Below, one piece after another: positions 17,757 to 26,144 of a stretch of 64,000 bases of DNA. Below the pieces are notes generated by a model that did not search any database, was not told the origin of the DNA, and worked only from the letters and a program-made list of their open reading frames with translations. Both the position numbers and the translations under genes were made by a program. Source of the DNA: Microvirga lupini. GTDB taxonomy: Bacteria; Pseudomonadota; Alphaproteobacteria; Rhizobiales; Beijerinckiaceae. Where the stretch lies: positions 310,001-374,000 of the forward strand of contig NZ_JACHWB010000001.1 of the NCBI RefSeq assembly GCF_014191055.1. Direction: 5' to 3'. Position 1 is the first letter of the stretch. The number at the start of each line of letters is the position of its first letter.

Positions 17757-18890
17757 ATGTCTGTGCCTGAAGCTGCAAAGAGCCTCCATGTTCTCATGAC
17801 GGCCGATGCGGTCGGCGGCGTCTGGCAATATGCTCTCGACCTTGCCCGCGGCCTGCGGACGCATGATGTGCGAACGACCATTGCGGTTCTAGGCCCTTGG
17901 CCCTCGGTGGATCAGCAGACGATGGCCGAAGCGGCTGGTGCGGAGCTTGTCGTAACAGGTCTACCGCTCGACTGGACCGCATCTCACCAAGGCGAGCTGA
18001 AAGAGGCGGGGCAGGCGATTGCTCGTCTTGCAGCGCAGATCCGTCCGGATCTCATTCATCTCAATACCCCGGCGCTGGCAGCCGATGCGTGTTTCAATGT
18101 TCCGGTTGTGGCAGCCTGCCATTCCTGCGTCGCCACTTGGTGGCAGGCAGTCAAAGGTGGGACGCTGCCGGAGGATTTCATCTGGCGCACGGACCTTGTG
18201 CGACGGGGCTATGCTTCTGCTGGCAAACTTCTTGCACCCACCCTCGCATTCGCTCAGGCAACATCTGAAGCCTATGATCTCACGCATCCTCCAGTCGTCG
18301 TGAGAAACGGAAGACGCGGCTCGCAGGGCAAGACGCATGCTCGCTCTGACGATTTCGTCTTCACAGCAGGGCGCCTCTGGGATGAGGGGAAGAATTTCGC
18401 CACCATCGATCGCATGGCAGAGCTTTTGCCGATTCAGGTTCTCGCCGCGGGCCCCTTGCAGGGACCAAATAGTGCCCAGATCGAAGCCCACCATGCCAAG
18501 TCCCTCGGCCGCTTGAGTGATGAGGATGTCGCCCGGCATCTCAGCAGGCAGCCAATCTTCGTATCGACTGCGTTCTATGAGCCGTTCGGGCTCGCCATAC
18601 TTGAGGCAGCCCAAGCCGGTTGCGCCCTTGTCCTTTCCGATATTCCGACCTTCCGTGAACTATGGGAAGGCGCTGCTCTGTTCGTGAATCCAAGGGATGA
18701 GAATGAGGCTGCCGATGCAGTCAAACGCCTAGTACAGGACATGGATGCCCGAGGGGTTCTAGGACGTGCCGCTAGGAAGCGGGCTGAAACCTATACCGTC
18801 GAGGCCATGAGTGAAGGCGTTCTGAGAGTCTATCAATCCGTGCTCGCAGGGGCATCCCGTCAATCTTCTCTTGAGGGCGCTGCCGCATGA
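17757..18890 (+). CDS. GT4-family glycosyltransferase
   Basis: A 377-residue retaining glycosyltransferase with a GT-B fold. The N-terminal glycine loop is DAVGGVWQYALDLARGL (residues 17-33). The donor-binding half contains FTAGRLWDEGKN near 201 and EPFGLAILEAAQAG near 272, the EX7E signature of GT4. There is no signal peptide, so it acts at the cytoplasmic membrane face or in the cytosol. It lies 42 bases after the epimerase gene and overlaps the next gene by four bases. It is the only clear GT4 member among the four consecutive transferases in this operon. Confidence 0.9.
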   Translation: MSVPEAAKSLHVLMTADAVGGVWQYALDLARGLRTHDVRTTIAVLGPWPSVDQQTMAEAAGAELVVTGLPLDWTASHQGELKEAGQAIARLAAQIRPDLIHLNTPALAADACFNVPVVAACHSCVATWWQAVKGGTLPEDFIWRTDLVRRGYASAGKLLAPTLAFAQATSEAYDLTHPPVVVRNGRRGSQGKTHARSDDFVFTAGRLWDEGKNFATIDRMAELLPIQVLAAGPLQGPNSAQIEAHHAKSLGRLSDEDVARHLSRQPIFVSTAFYEPFGLAILEAAQAGCALVLSDIPTFRELWEGAALFVNPRDENEAADAVKRLVQDMDARGVLGRAARKRAETYTVEAMSEGVLRVYQSVLAGASRQSSLEGAAA

Positions 18891-19999
18891 AGTTTGTCTA
18901 TTTCACCCATTCCCTTGCCTCATGCTGGAATCACGGCAACGCGCATTTCCTGCGCGGGGTCCTGCGCGATCTCGTCCATCGAGGGCATGAGGTGAGAGCC
19001 TATGAGCCCAAAGGCGCCTGGAGCCTTGAGAGCCTGTTGAAGGATCATGGTGAGGCAGGGCTCGATGCCTATCGCAGTCTTTATCCCGAGCTATCATCGA
19101 CTGTCTTCGATCCTGATCTCAATCTTGAGGAGGCTCTCTCCGATGCTGATGTGGTGATCGTCCACGAATGGAACGACCCTTGGCTTGTTGCCGCCATTGG
19201 AAAGGTGCGCAGGCACGGCGGCCGCTTCACGCTCCTCTTCCATGACACGCACCACCGGGCCGTGAGCGATCCGGAGGCGATCTGCCAGTTCGATCTGGAC
19301 GATTATGATGGTGTTCTGGCCTTCGGCGAAACGCTGGCGGAGGTCTATCGCCGCTGGGGCTGGGGTGAGCGCGTCTATGTCTGGCATGAGGCCGCAGATA
19401 CTCGCCTCTTTCATCCTCCCGCCGTAGAGGCCGAGCGGAAGGGTCTTGTCTGGATCGGTAACTGGGGTGATGACGAGCGCAGCGCCGAGTTGGAGGGCTT
19501 CCTGTTTCGCCCGGCGCGGACCGTTGGTCTGCCGCTGGAAATCTATGGCGTGCGCTATCCCGAGCACGCGCTTGAGACGCTCGCCCGCTATGGCGTGACC
19601 TATCGCGGCTGGCTGCCAAACGCCCGCGCGCCCGAAGTCTTCGCGCGGCATCTCGCGACCGTGCATGTGCCGCGCCGCTTCTATGTCGACCTTCTGCCAG
19701 GCATCCCCACCATCCGCGTGTTCGAAGCTCTGGCTTGCGGCATCCCGCTGATCTCCGCTCCGTGGAGTGACTCGGAGGGTCTGTTCGATTCGGGAGCGGA
19801 TTATCTCGTCGCGCGGGACGAAACCGAGATGGAGCACCATCTCAAGGCCGTCTGCAATGATGCCGACCTGCGCCGCTCACTGGTCGATAATGGCCTCAAC
19901 GCCATTCGTAACCGCCATTCCTGCGCCCATCGTGTCGACCAGCTTCTTGGCATCCTCGCCACTCACGGCGCCGGAGCGCCGATGGAGATGTCTGCATGA
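18887..19999 (+). CDS. CgeB-like glycosyltransferase, paralogue B
   Basis: A 370-residue predicted glycosyltransferase of the CgeB group. The N-terminus FTHSLASCWNHGNAHF shows the same S..S.WN.G.A loop as its neighbours, and the C-terminal donor site is RVFEALACGIPLISAPW near 277. It carries the DUF3880-like middle region with LFHDTHHRAV near 119. It is the most divergent of the four CgeB-like proteins in the cluster, suggesting a different acceptor. ATGA overlaps at both ends link it tightly to the genes on either side. Confidence 0.83.
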   Translation: MKFVYFTHSLASCWNHGNAHFLRGVLRDLVHRGHEVRAYEPKGAWSLESLLKDHGEAGLDAYRSLYPELSSTVFDPDLNLEEALSDADVVIVHEWNDPWLVAAIGKVRRHGGRFTLLFHDTHHRAVSDPEAICQFDLDDYDGVLAFGETLAEVYRRWGWGERVYVWHEAADTRLFHPPAVEAERKGLVWIGNWGDDERSAELEGFLFRPARTVGLPLEIYGVRYPEHALETLARYGVTYRGWLPNARAPEVFARHLATVHVPRRFYVDLLPGIPTIRVFEALACGIPLISAPWSDSEGLFDSGADYLVARDETEMEHHLKAVCNDADLRRSLVDNGLNAIRNRHSCAHRVDQLLGILATHGAGAPMEMSA

Positions 20000-21090
20000 A
20001 AATCGCCTTCTATGGCTCAAGCCTTCTCTCCTCCTACTGGAACGGCGCCGCCACCTATTATCGCGGTCTCTTGAGCGACCTCGCCCGTCGCGGCTACAGC
20101 ATTACTTTCTACGAGCCGGACGCTTTCGATCGCCAGAAGCATCGCGACATCGATCCGCCGGAATGGGCTCAGGTGAACGTCTATCCGGCGACCGAGGAGG
20201 CCATGCGCGGCGTCGTGGCAGAAGCGGCAAGGGCCGACGTGGTTGTGAAAGCCTCCGGCGTCGGCGTGTTCGACAATGAACTCCTCGAAGGCATTGTGGC
20301 GGCATCCCGTCCGGACGCTATCCGCATCTTCTGGGATGTGGATGCCCCGGCAACCCTGGCTGAACTGCGGGAAGGCCCGGATCATCCGCTCCACCGCACG
20401 ATGCCGGCGCTCGACTTGGTGCTCACCTATGGCGGAGGTCCGCCGGTCGTCGCGGCCTATGAGGGCTTCGGCGCCCGCCGCTGTATCCCAGTTTACAATG
20501 CCTGCGATCCGTCGACTCATCATCCGGTGCCGGCAGACGAGCGTTTCAAAGCGGATCTGTCCTTCCTCGGCAACCGCCTGCCGGACCGCGAGGCCCGCGT
20601 GGAGCAGTTTTTCCTGGAGCCCGCCGCCCGCTTGCCGAGCCGCAGCTTTCTCATCGGCGGCAATGGCTGGGAAACAAAAGGCATGCCGTCGAACGTGCGC
20701 CATATCGGCCATGTGTATACACGCGATCACAACGCCTTCAACACCAGCCCACTGGCAGTTCTCAATATCGCCCGCGACTCGATGGCCACGACCGGATACT
20801 CGCCCGCGACCCGTGTCTTCGAGGCGGCCGGGGCTGGCGCGTGCCTGATCACCGACGCGTGGGTCGGACTTGAGCTCTTTTTGAAGGAGGGTGAGGAAGT
20901 GCTCGTGGCCCGCGACGGCAAGGATGTGGCCGATCATGTCGAGGCTCTGACGCCAGAACGTGCCCGTGCCATCGGCGACGCCGCCCGAGCGCGGATCATG
21001 GCAGAGCACACCTATACCCGTCGCGGTGCGGAGGTGGATGCGATCCTGCGGGAGGAGGCATCCCTGAAGCGTGAAAGGAGCGTGGCGTGA
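19996..21090 (+). CDS. CgeB-like glycosyltransferase, paralogue C
   Basis: A 364-residue predicted glycosyltransferase. It has SSYWNGAATYYRGLL near residues 12-26, a WDVDAPATL segment near 114, and RVFEAAGAGACLITDAW near 274. The layout matches CgeB/DUF3880 proteins, with an N-terminal acceptor half and a C-terminal Glycos_transf_1-like half. The four-base overlaps with its neighbours support coordinated translation. The fold places it in the cytoplasm. The sugar added is unknown. Confidence 0.84.
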   Translation: MKIAFYGSSLLSSYWNGAATYYRGLLSDLARRGYSITFYEPDAFDRQKHRDIDPPEWAQVNVYPATEEAMRGVVAEAARADVVVKASGVGVFDNELLEGIVAASRPDAIRIFWDVDAPATLAELREGPDHPLHRTMPALDLVLTYGGGPPVVAAYEGFGARRCIPVYNACDPSTHHPVPADERFKADLSFLGNRLPDREARVEQFFLEPAARLPSRSFLIGGNGWETKGMPSNVRHIGHVYTRDHNAFNTSPLAVLNIARDSMATTGYSPATRVFEAAGAGACLITDAWVGLELFLKEGEEVLVARDGKDVADHVEALTPERARAIGDAARARIMAEHTYTRRGAEVDAILREEASLKRERSVA

Positions 21091-22196
21091 GCAAGCTTCG
21101 CGTCGTCGTTCTGGGCTTGAGCCTGTCCTCATCATGGGGGAACGGTCATGCGACGACCTTCCGCGCGCTGCTGAAAGCCTTTGCGGCACGGGGGCATGAC
21201 ATCATGTTCCTTGAGCGGGACGTGCCATGGTATGCTGCCCATCGCGATCTGCAGAGCCCGGACTTCTGCCGTCTTGAGTTTTATGCCAGCCTGGAGGATC
21301 TCAGACGCTATCGCGACGTGATTGCGAATGCCGATGCGGTGATCGTCGGCTCCTACGTGCCTGAGGGCGTCGCCGTTGGGCAATGGGTGCAGCAGACGAC
21401 AAATGGCGTGGTTGCGTTCTACGACATCGATACGCCTGTGACGCTCGCAAAGCTCGAACGAGGCGATTACGAATATCTCACACCCGCTCTCATCCGCGAT
21501 TACGACATCTATTTCTCCTTCACGGGCGGCCCCACCCTCGACTACCTCATGGAGCATTATGGCTCGCCGGCGGCGCGGGCGCTCTATTGTTCTGTCGATC
21601 CGAAGGCATACCCTGCGCTTGATCGCGAGAAGCGGTGGGACCTCAGCTATCTCGGGACCTACAGCCCTGACCGGCAGCCGACCCTTGAGCGGCTGCTGAT
21701 CGAGCCGGCACGTCGTGCGCCGCATCTGCGCTTCGTCGTGGCGGGACCCCAATACCCTGCCGACATCGAGTGGCCGTTCAATGTGGAGCGCATTGATCAC
21801 GTTCCTCCAGGCGATCATCCAGCGTTCTACGCGCAGAGCCGCTATACGCTCAATGTGACCCGGGCCGACATGATCCGCGCCGGCTACAGCCCGAGCGTCC
21901 GCCTGTTTGAGGCAGCTGCCTGCGGAACGCCGATCATATCCGATGTCTGGGACGGCATCGAGACTTTGCTCAAGCCGTGCCAGGATATCATTCTCGCGAA
22001 GAAACCGGATGATGTTCTCGACGTGGTCGGTACTTGGACCGAAGCCCGCCGAAAAGCCCTGGGTGTATCGGCGCAGGACCGGATTCTAGCCGAGCATACG
22101 GCGGCTCACCGGGCGGCTTCTTTAGAACGAGACCTTCTTGAAGCGATGGACCGTCCGCGCAGGGATTCCTCTCTCGCGTTGGAAGTCGAAGCCTGA
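21087..22196 (+). CDS. CgeB-like glycosyltransferase, paralogue D
   Basis: A 369-residue protein closely related to the minus-strand gene at 12285-13394: SSSWGNGHAT at the N-terminus, ERDVPWYAAHRD near 40, FYDIDTPVTLAKLE near 113, and RLFEAAACGTPIISD near 273. The equal length and collinear motifs suggest that one gene arose by duplication of the other before or during assembly of the two divergent operons. It is the last of the three CgeB-like genes in the rightward operon and starts four bases inside the preceding gene. Confidence 0.85.
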   Translation: MSKLRVVVLGLSLSSSWGNGHATTFRALLKAFAARGHDIMFLERDVPWYAAHRDLQSPDFCRLEFYASLEDLRRYRDVIANADAVIVGSYVPEGVAVGQWVQQTTNGVVAFYDIDTPVTLAKLERGDYEYLTPALIRDYDIYFSFTGGPTLDYLMEHYGSPAARALYCSVDPKAYPALDREKRWDLSYLGTYSPDRQPTLERLLIEPARRAPHLRFVVAGPQYPADIEWPFNVERIDHVPPGDHPAFYAQSRYTLNVTRADMIRAGYSPSVRLFEAAACGTPIISDVWDGIETLLKPCQDIILAKKPDDVLDVVGTWTEARRKALGVSAQDRILAEHTAAHRAASLERDLLEAMDRPRRDSSLALEVEA

Positions 22197-22307
22197 TTGT
22201 GTGAATTGATTCTGAGGCCGGCGTTGAACCAACGCCAAGCTTCAACGTTGGACCAGACAATGTTTGTACCTCGGGACCCTCTTGTCGGTCTGAGAAGGAG
22301 CGTTCGC

Positions 22308-23342
22308 ATGAAGAATGGCAAAGACAAGCACGTCCTTGTTGCGGGCGGTGCTGGATTTCTAGGATCCCACCTCTGCGATGCTCTTCTCAGCGAAGGCGCT
22401 CACGTGGTTGCTCTCGACAATTTCCAAACAGGACGGAAGCAAAATCTGCGCCATTTGGAGCGGGAGCCCCGCTTTGATCTTGTCGACAGCGATATCATCA
22501 AGCCATTGCCGGCTCGCCTGCGCTCCAAGCGATTCAAGTTCGATGAGGTTTATAATCTCGCTTGTGCGGCCTCGCCGCCCCATTACCAAGCCGATCCCGA
22601 GCACACGATGCTGACGAGCGTCATCGGAACGCACAACCTTCTGACATTTGCAGAGAGCATCGAAGCGCGATTCTTCCTCGCATCAACGAGCGAGATCTAT
22701 GGCGATCCCGAAGTTCATCCGCAGACCGAGAGCTATTGGGGAAATGTCAATCCCACAGGGCCTAGGGCTTGCTACGATGAAGGCAAACGCGCCGCCGAAA
22801 CCCTGACCTTCGACTTCGACCGCTCCGGCCGCGCCGACGTCCGGGTTGCGCGGATCTTCAACACCTACGGACCTCGCATGCGCGCCGACGACGGTCGCGT
22901 CGTATCCAATGTGATCTGCCAGGCCCTGGCTGGCGAGGACATTACAATCTATGGGGATGGAAGCCAGACGCGCTCCTTCTGCTACGTGTCGGACCTTGTC
23001 GACGGCTTCCTTCGTCTCATGGCCTATCAGGGTCTTTTTCCGGGCGCGGTCAATCTGGGCAATCCAGTTGAACTGACGGTTGGCGATCTTGCCGAAAGGG
23101 TCCTGGCGATGACGGGGTCTTCGTCCCGCATTGTTGCTCGGCCTCTTCCGGTCGACGATCCACGTCGCCGCCGTCCAGATATCACGCGCGCCAAGCAGCT
23201 CCTCGGCTGGTCCCCTCGGACGTCGCTTGAGGCCGGTTTAAAGGCCACAATCGCGTGGTTCTCCGATGAGAGGGCTCACGACGGCAAGTCCAGCCGCATA
23301 TCGCCTGCACAGGAGGGTGCGGTCACGATGGGGCAGGCCTAG
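22308..23342 (+). CDS. UDP-glucuronate decarboxylase-like NAD-dependent SDR
   Basis: A 344-residue extended SDR with strong resemblance to UDP-xylose synthase/UDP-glucuronate decarboxylase. [10 protein letters not shown] lies at residues 12-21, [11 protein letters not shown] near 82, [14 protein letters not shown] near 122, and the catalytic YDEGKR near 152, all typical of that enzyme group. It would supply UDP-xylose or a related pentose donor. ATG 22308 is chosen because GAAGGAG lies eight bases before it; an upstream frame from 22197 has no such site. It ends the rightward operon, 32 bases before a terminator. Confidence 0.88.
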   Translation: MKNGKDKHVLVAGGAGFLGSHLCDALLSEGAHVVALDNFQTGRKQNLRHLEREPRFDLVDSDIIKPLPARLRSKRFKFDEVYNLACAASPPHYQADPEHTMLTSVIGTHNLLTFAESIEARFFLASTSEIYGDPEVHPQTESYWGNVNPTGPRACYDEGKRAAETLTFDFDRSGRADVRVARIFNTYGPRMRADDGRVVSNVICQALAGEDITIYGDGSQTRSFCYVSDLVDGFLRLMAYQGLFPGAVNLGNPVELTVGDLAERVLAMTGSSSRIVARPLPVDDPRRRRPDITRAKQLLGWSPRTSLEAGLKATIAWFSDERAHDGKSSRISPAQEGAVTMGQA

Positions 23343-23374
23343 TCTCATCATTCTCTGTTAGAGATCTCTACGAG

Positions 23375-23404
23375 TGCGCTGGTGACAGTCAGCGCATTTT
23401 TTTT
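23375..23404 (+). terminator. Rho-independent terminator of the rightward glycan operon
   Basis: A 7-bp stem, TGCGCTG (23375-23381) with CAGCGCA (23390-23396), is followed directly by eight Ts. It lies 33 bases past the stop of the UDP-glucuronate-decarboxylase-like gene. This is the clearest intrinsic terminator in the window. Confidence 0.85.
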
Positions 23405-23505
23405 GCTGCTCCGATGGTCTTTGGCTCACGGAGGAAGCTGGGCAACCGGGCTTCCTGATCAGGCATCTAAGGGGCTGGACGTTGTTCAAACCAACTGGGC
23501 ACAAA

Positions 23506-23535
23506 GAAAGGGGCGCTTCAGAAGAGCGCCCTTTC
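23506..23535 (-). terminator. Hairpin terminator for the YihY gene
   Basis: GAAAGGGGCGCTTC and GAGCGCCCTTTC form a long stem with one bulged base and a short loop. Read on the minus strand, it lies 19 bases after the YihY stop and is followed by TTTGT, fitting a leftward terminator. Confidence 0.65.
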
Positions 23536-23553
23536 GACTACATTCCGGCCGGA

Positions 23554-24741
23554 TCAACTCTTCGCAACACCGATTGTATCGGCCATCTGGGCGCCGCGGA
23601 CGCCCATAGGTTGATGGGTACCCTCCGTCGTATCCTTAGCTGTCTGGTGCTCCATCTCCGCGTTGATCTCGGCCCCGAGCAGCACAACGACACTTGAGAT
23701 CCAGATCCAGGTCATAAAGCCGATCACCGCACCGAGCGAACCATAGGTCTCATTGTAGCTGCCGAAATTCGCCACGTACCATGAGAACAGCATTGATACG
23801 GCAAGCCAAAGCACTGCAGCGATGATGCCGCCTGGGGTGACCCATTTCCATTCAGCCTTGTCCCGGCTCGGACCGTAGCGATAGATCAACGACAATCCGA
23901 ATACGACGACAAGCAACAGGATCGGCCAGCGCGCCAGCGACAGCAGCCATTCGAGGCTGCTGCCCAAGCCGATGAAATCCAGAACGATCGGAAGAACGAT
24001 GATTCCGGTAACGGAGAGGATAATGAAGACGATTGCTCCCAGGGTGAACGATAGAGACATCGCATTCAGTTTGATGAAGCTTCTTTTCTCTTCCTCGTCA
24101 TAGACGATGTTGAGGGCGTCGAAGACGGCCTTCATGCCGGCATTGGCGCTCCAGAGGGAAATGACCAAGCCGATGATGAAGCTGAGGCCCAAGGCTCCTC
24201 CACCTTGCGAGGCGATCCGCGTAACCTGTTCGCGGATGATGTCGAGGGCACCGCCGGGAAGGACGCCCGACAGAGTATTGAGATTATCCTGCAAGGACAC
24301 AGGATCGGCGAAGAGCCCATAGAGCGAGACCAGAGCGGCAATAGCCGGGAAGATGGCAAGGAGGGCATAGTAGGTGACGCCGGCGGCAACGGACATGACT
24401 CGGTCCTTGCCGAACTCCTCATAGGTGCGCCACAGGATATCCTTCCAGCCTTTCGAAGGAATCTCGGTGGGTGTGTCCGCGCTGCGCCCACGGCCTTTCT
24501 CATTGGCTGCATGAGGCGGCGCATGCTGCTTCTCTGAAAAACCCGTATCATGATCCCGATCTTGCCTCGCGCCCTGTCGAGCGCGTTGCGCCGGGCGTCG
24601 TCCTGCAGCCGCAACAGGGCGCCGCTCTCCGGAAGCAACGAGCCTCACCAGGGCCCAGCCGAGAACCACAGCCCACATGGTCGTGGCGGCCGAGGAAGAT
24701 TGCTGCGTTCCAGGTTGCTGGGCAGCCGGATTATTCGCCAT
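23554..24741 (-). CDS. YihY/virulence factor BrkB family membrane protein
   Basis: A 395-residue inner-membrane protein. About 90 N-terminal residues contain a hydrophobic segment followed by a basic, disordered stretch. The YihY domain then starts at FGKDRVMSVAAGVTYYALLAIFPA and shows about six membrane helices, with the family motifs SANAGMKAVFDALNIVYDE and a late WIWISSVVVLLGAEINAE helix. Function is unsettled; the old RNase BN name is incorrect and a transport role is suspected. ATG 24741 is preferred over a GTG eighteen bases upstream. It is transcribed alone and ends with its own hairpin. Confidence 0.9.
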   Translation of the reverse strand: MANNPAAQQPGTQQSSSAATTMWAVVLGWALVRLVASGERRPVAAAGRRPAQRARQGARQDRDHDTGFSEKQHAPPHAANEKGRGRSADTPTEIPSKGWKDILWRTYEEFGKDRVMSVAAGVTYYALLAIFPAIAALVSLYGLFADPVSLQDNLNTLSGVLPGGALDIIREQVTRIASQGGGALGLSFIIGLVISLWSANAGMKAVFDALNIVYDEEEKRSFIKLNAMSLSFTLGAIVFIILSVTGIIVLPIVLDFIGLGSSLEWLLSLARWPILLLVVVFGLSLIYRYGPSRDKAEWKWVTPGGIIAAVLWLAVSMLFSWYVANFGSYNETYGSLGAVIGFMTWIWISSVVVLLGAEINAEMEHQTAKDTTEGTHQPMGVRGAQMADTIGVAKS

Positions 24742-24953
24742 AGTCAGACACAGCCTCACTTGTCGGTTGCCAGCCGGAACGGCTTTGGCTCAACCGTAAA
24801 CCTCCCAAATAAGACAGCGGTTCCAATTGGTTGCCCAAGCCATTGCAAGCCTTGACTGCAGAATTCGGGAGGGCGGCCTTACAGGGGTGGGTTTCGAACA
24901 GGGGTGCACTACAACCAGACGATCCCTTCCAGCCTTGATCATGAGGAGCAGCA

Positions 24954-26132
24954 ATGGCGGCAGCGGCGCGCTGGATCACAGGCATCCTCATCGTCGTAGC
25001 GGCTCTGCTTGCGATCCACGCAGAGTTTTTCCGCATCATCCATGAGCCCGGCTTGTGGGACTTTGGGTCTTTTGTGGCGTCCGGACGCGCAGCGAGCGAA
25101 GGGCTCAATCCCTATGGGATCTACCCGCTGACCCTTCGCGTGGAACTGCCAGGGTTCGAGGCGTGGAACCCAAATCTCAACCCGCCGATCTCGGCGCTGC
25201 TGTTCCAGGCCTTCGATGTGGCCGATCCCTATGTGACATACCAGGTCTGGCGTTGGATCTCGGTGGTTGTCTATGCGGCGGCGATCCTCCTGCTCGTCAG
25301 CCGTCTCGGAAATCGTGCTGAGTCACTGGTCATCGCCGTGTGGGCTTTCGCGCTCGCGGGATTCTGGGACACGCTCTTTCTTGGGCAGATCTATCTGCCG
25401 CTGGTCCTTGCCGGCATTGCGGCATGGCTGCTGCTTGAGCGCGGAGCAGGAATCCGGGCAGGCCTTCTCATCGGCTTGGTCGTGGCCATGAAGCCGAACT
25501 TTCTGGTCTGGCCTGTGCTTCTCCTGCTGTCCGGGCATCATCGCTCTGCGCTTGTCGCCTTCGTCACAGCCGGCGCCATCGGCCTGATCCCGCTGCTGAT
25601 CTATGGGCCTGATGTTTACCGGCAATGGTTTGAACTCGTCGCCTCTGACGGAAACCGGGCTCTTTTTCTTACAAATGGTTCCTTCGCCGGGATCGCAGCG
25701 CGGGCTGGTGTCCCGTCTTTCGGCCTAGTGCTCGGCTTGATTCTCTTGGCAGCGCTGACGGCTTGGGCTTTGTGGCGGCGGCCCGATGTTCTCACAGTCA
25801 GCGCCATGGCGCTTCTGGCCTCAATCCTGGCTTCGCCGCTCGGCTGGATCCACTACACGCTGTTCCTGCTTCCCGTGATCGTGCGACACTGGAAGAACCC
25901 AGCCATGCGGGTTGTCGCCCTGCTGCTCATCGTGCCGGTACCCTTCATCATCGATCAGCTGGGCAAGCCGGCTTGGGTCCAGCTGACGATAGGGTCGGTC
26001 TATGGCTGGGCACTGGTGCTGTGTCTCGCCATTCTCATGATTGATGAGTGGGGGCGTATCCGGCAGGGTGGGCAGCGGAAACCAACTGCAATATCAATGC
26101 CTGAGCGCCAATACAGGCCAAGCGCTTCCTAA
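24954..26132 (+). CDS. GT87-like polytopic glycosyltransferase (DUF2029 family)
   Basis: A 392-residue integral membrane protein with roughly ten hydrophobic helices. It resembles the DUF2029/GT87 family, which uses polyprenyl-phospho-mannose or similar donors on the periplasmic side. The first periplasmic loop contains WDFGSFVASGRAASEG and NPYGIYP, the usual site of the catalytic aspartate in GT-C enzymes, followed by NPNLNPPISALLF. GAGGAG lies about eight bases before ATG 24954. It is convergent with the three-paralogue operon, leaving 12 bases between stops. It may use the lipid-linked sugar made by that operon. Confidence 0.83.
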   Translation: MAAAARWITGILIVVAALLAIHAEFFRIIHEPGLWDFGSFVASGRAASEGLNPYGIYPLTLRVELPGFEAWNPNLNPPISALLFQAFDVADPYVTYQVWRWISVVVYAAAILLLVSRLGNRAESLVIAVWAFALAGFWDTLFLGQIYLPLVLAGIAAWLLLERGAGIRAGLLIGLVVAMKPNFLVWPVLLLLSGHHRSALVAFVTAGAIGLIPLLIYGPDVYRQWFELVASDGNRALFLTNGSFAGIAARAGVPSFGLVLGLILLAALTAWALWRRPDVLTVSAMALLASILASPLGWIHYTLFLLPVIVRHWKNPAMRVVALLLIVPVPFIIDQLGKPAWVQLTIGSVYGWALVLCLAILMIDEWGRIRQGGQRKPTAISMPERQYRPSAS

Positions 26133-26144
26133 GGATGTGAGCGT

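Noticed and set aside
17711-17770. A 19-codon frame (MRLFLGIGLLIVENC...) between the second epimerase and the GT4 gene
   Set aside because: Although it overlaps the preceding stop as ATGA, it is very short and runs into the next gene. It could be a leader peptide, but nothing else supports it.
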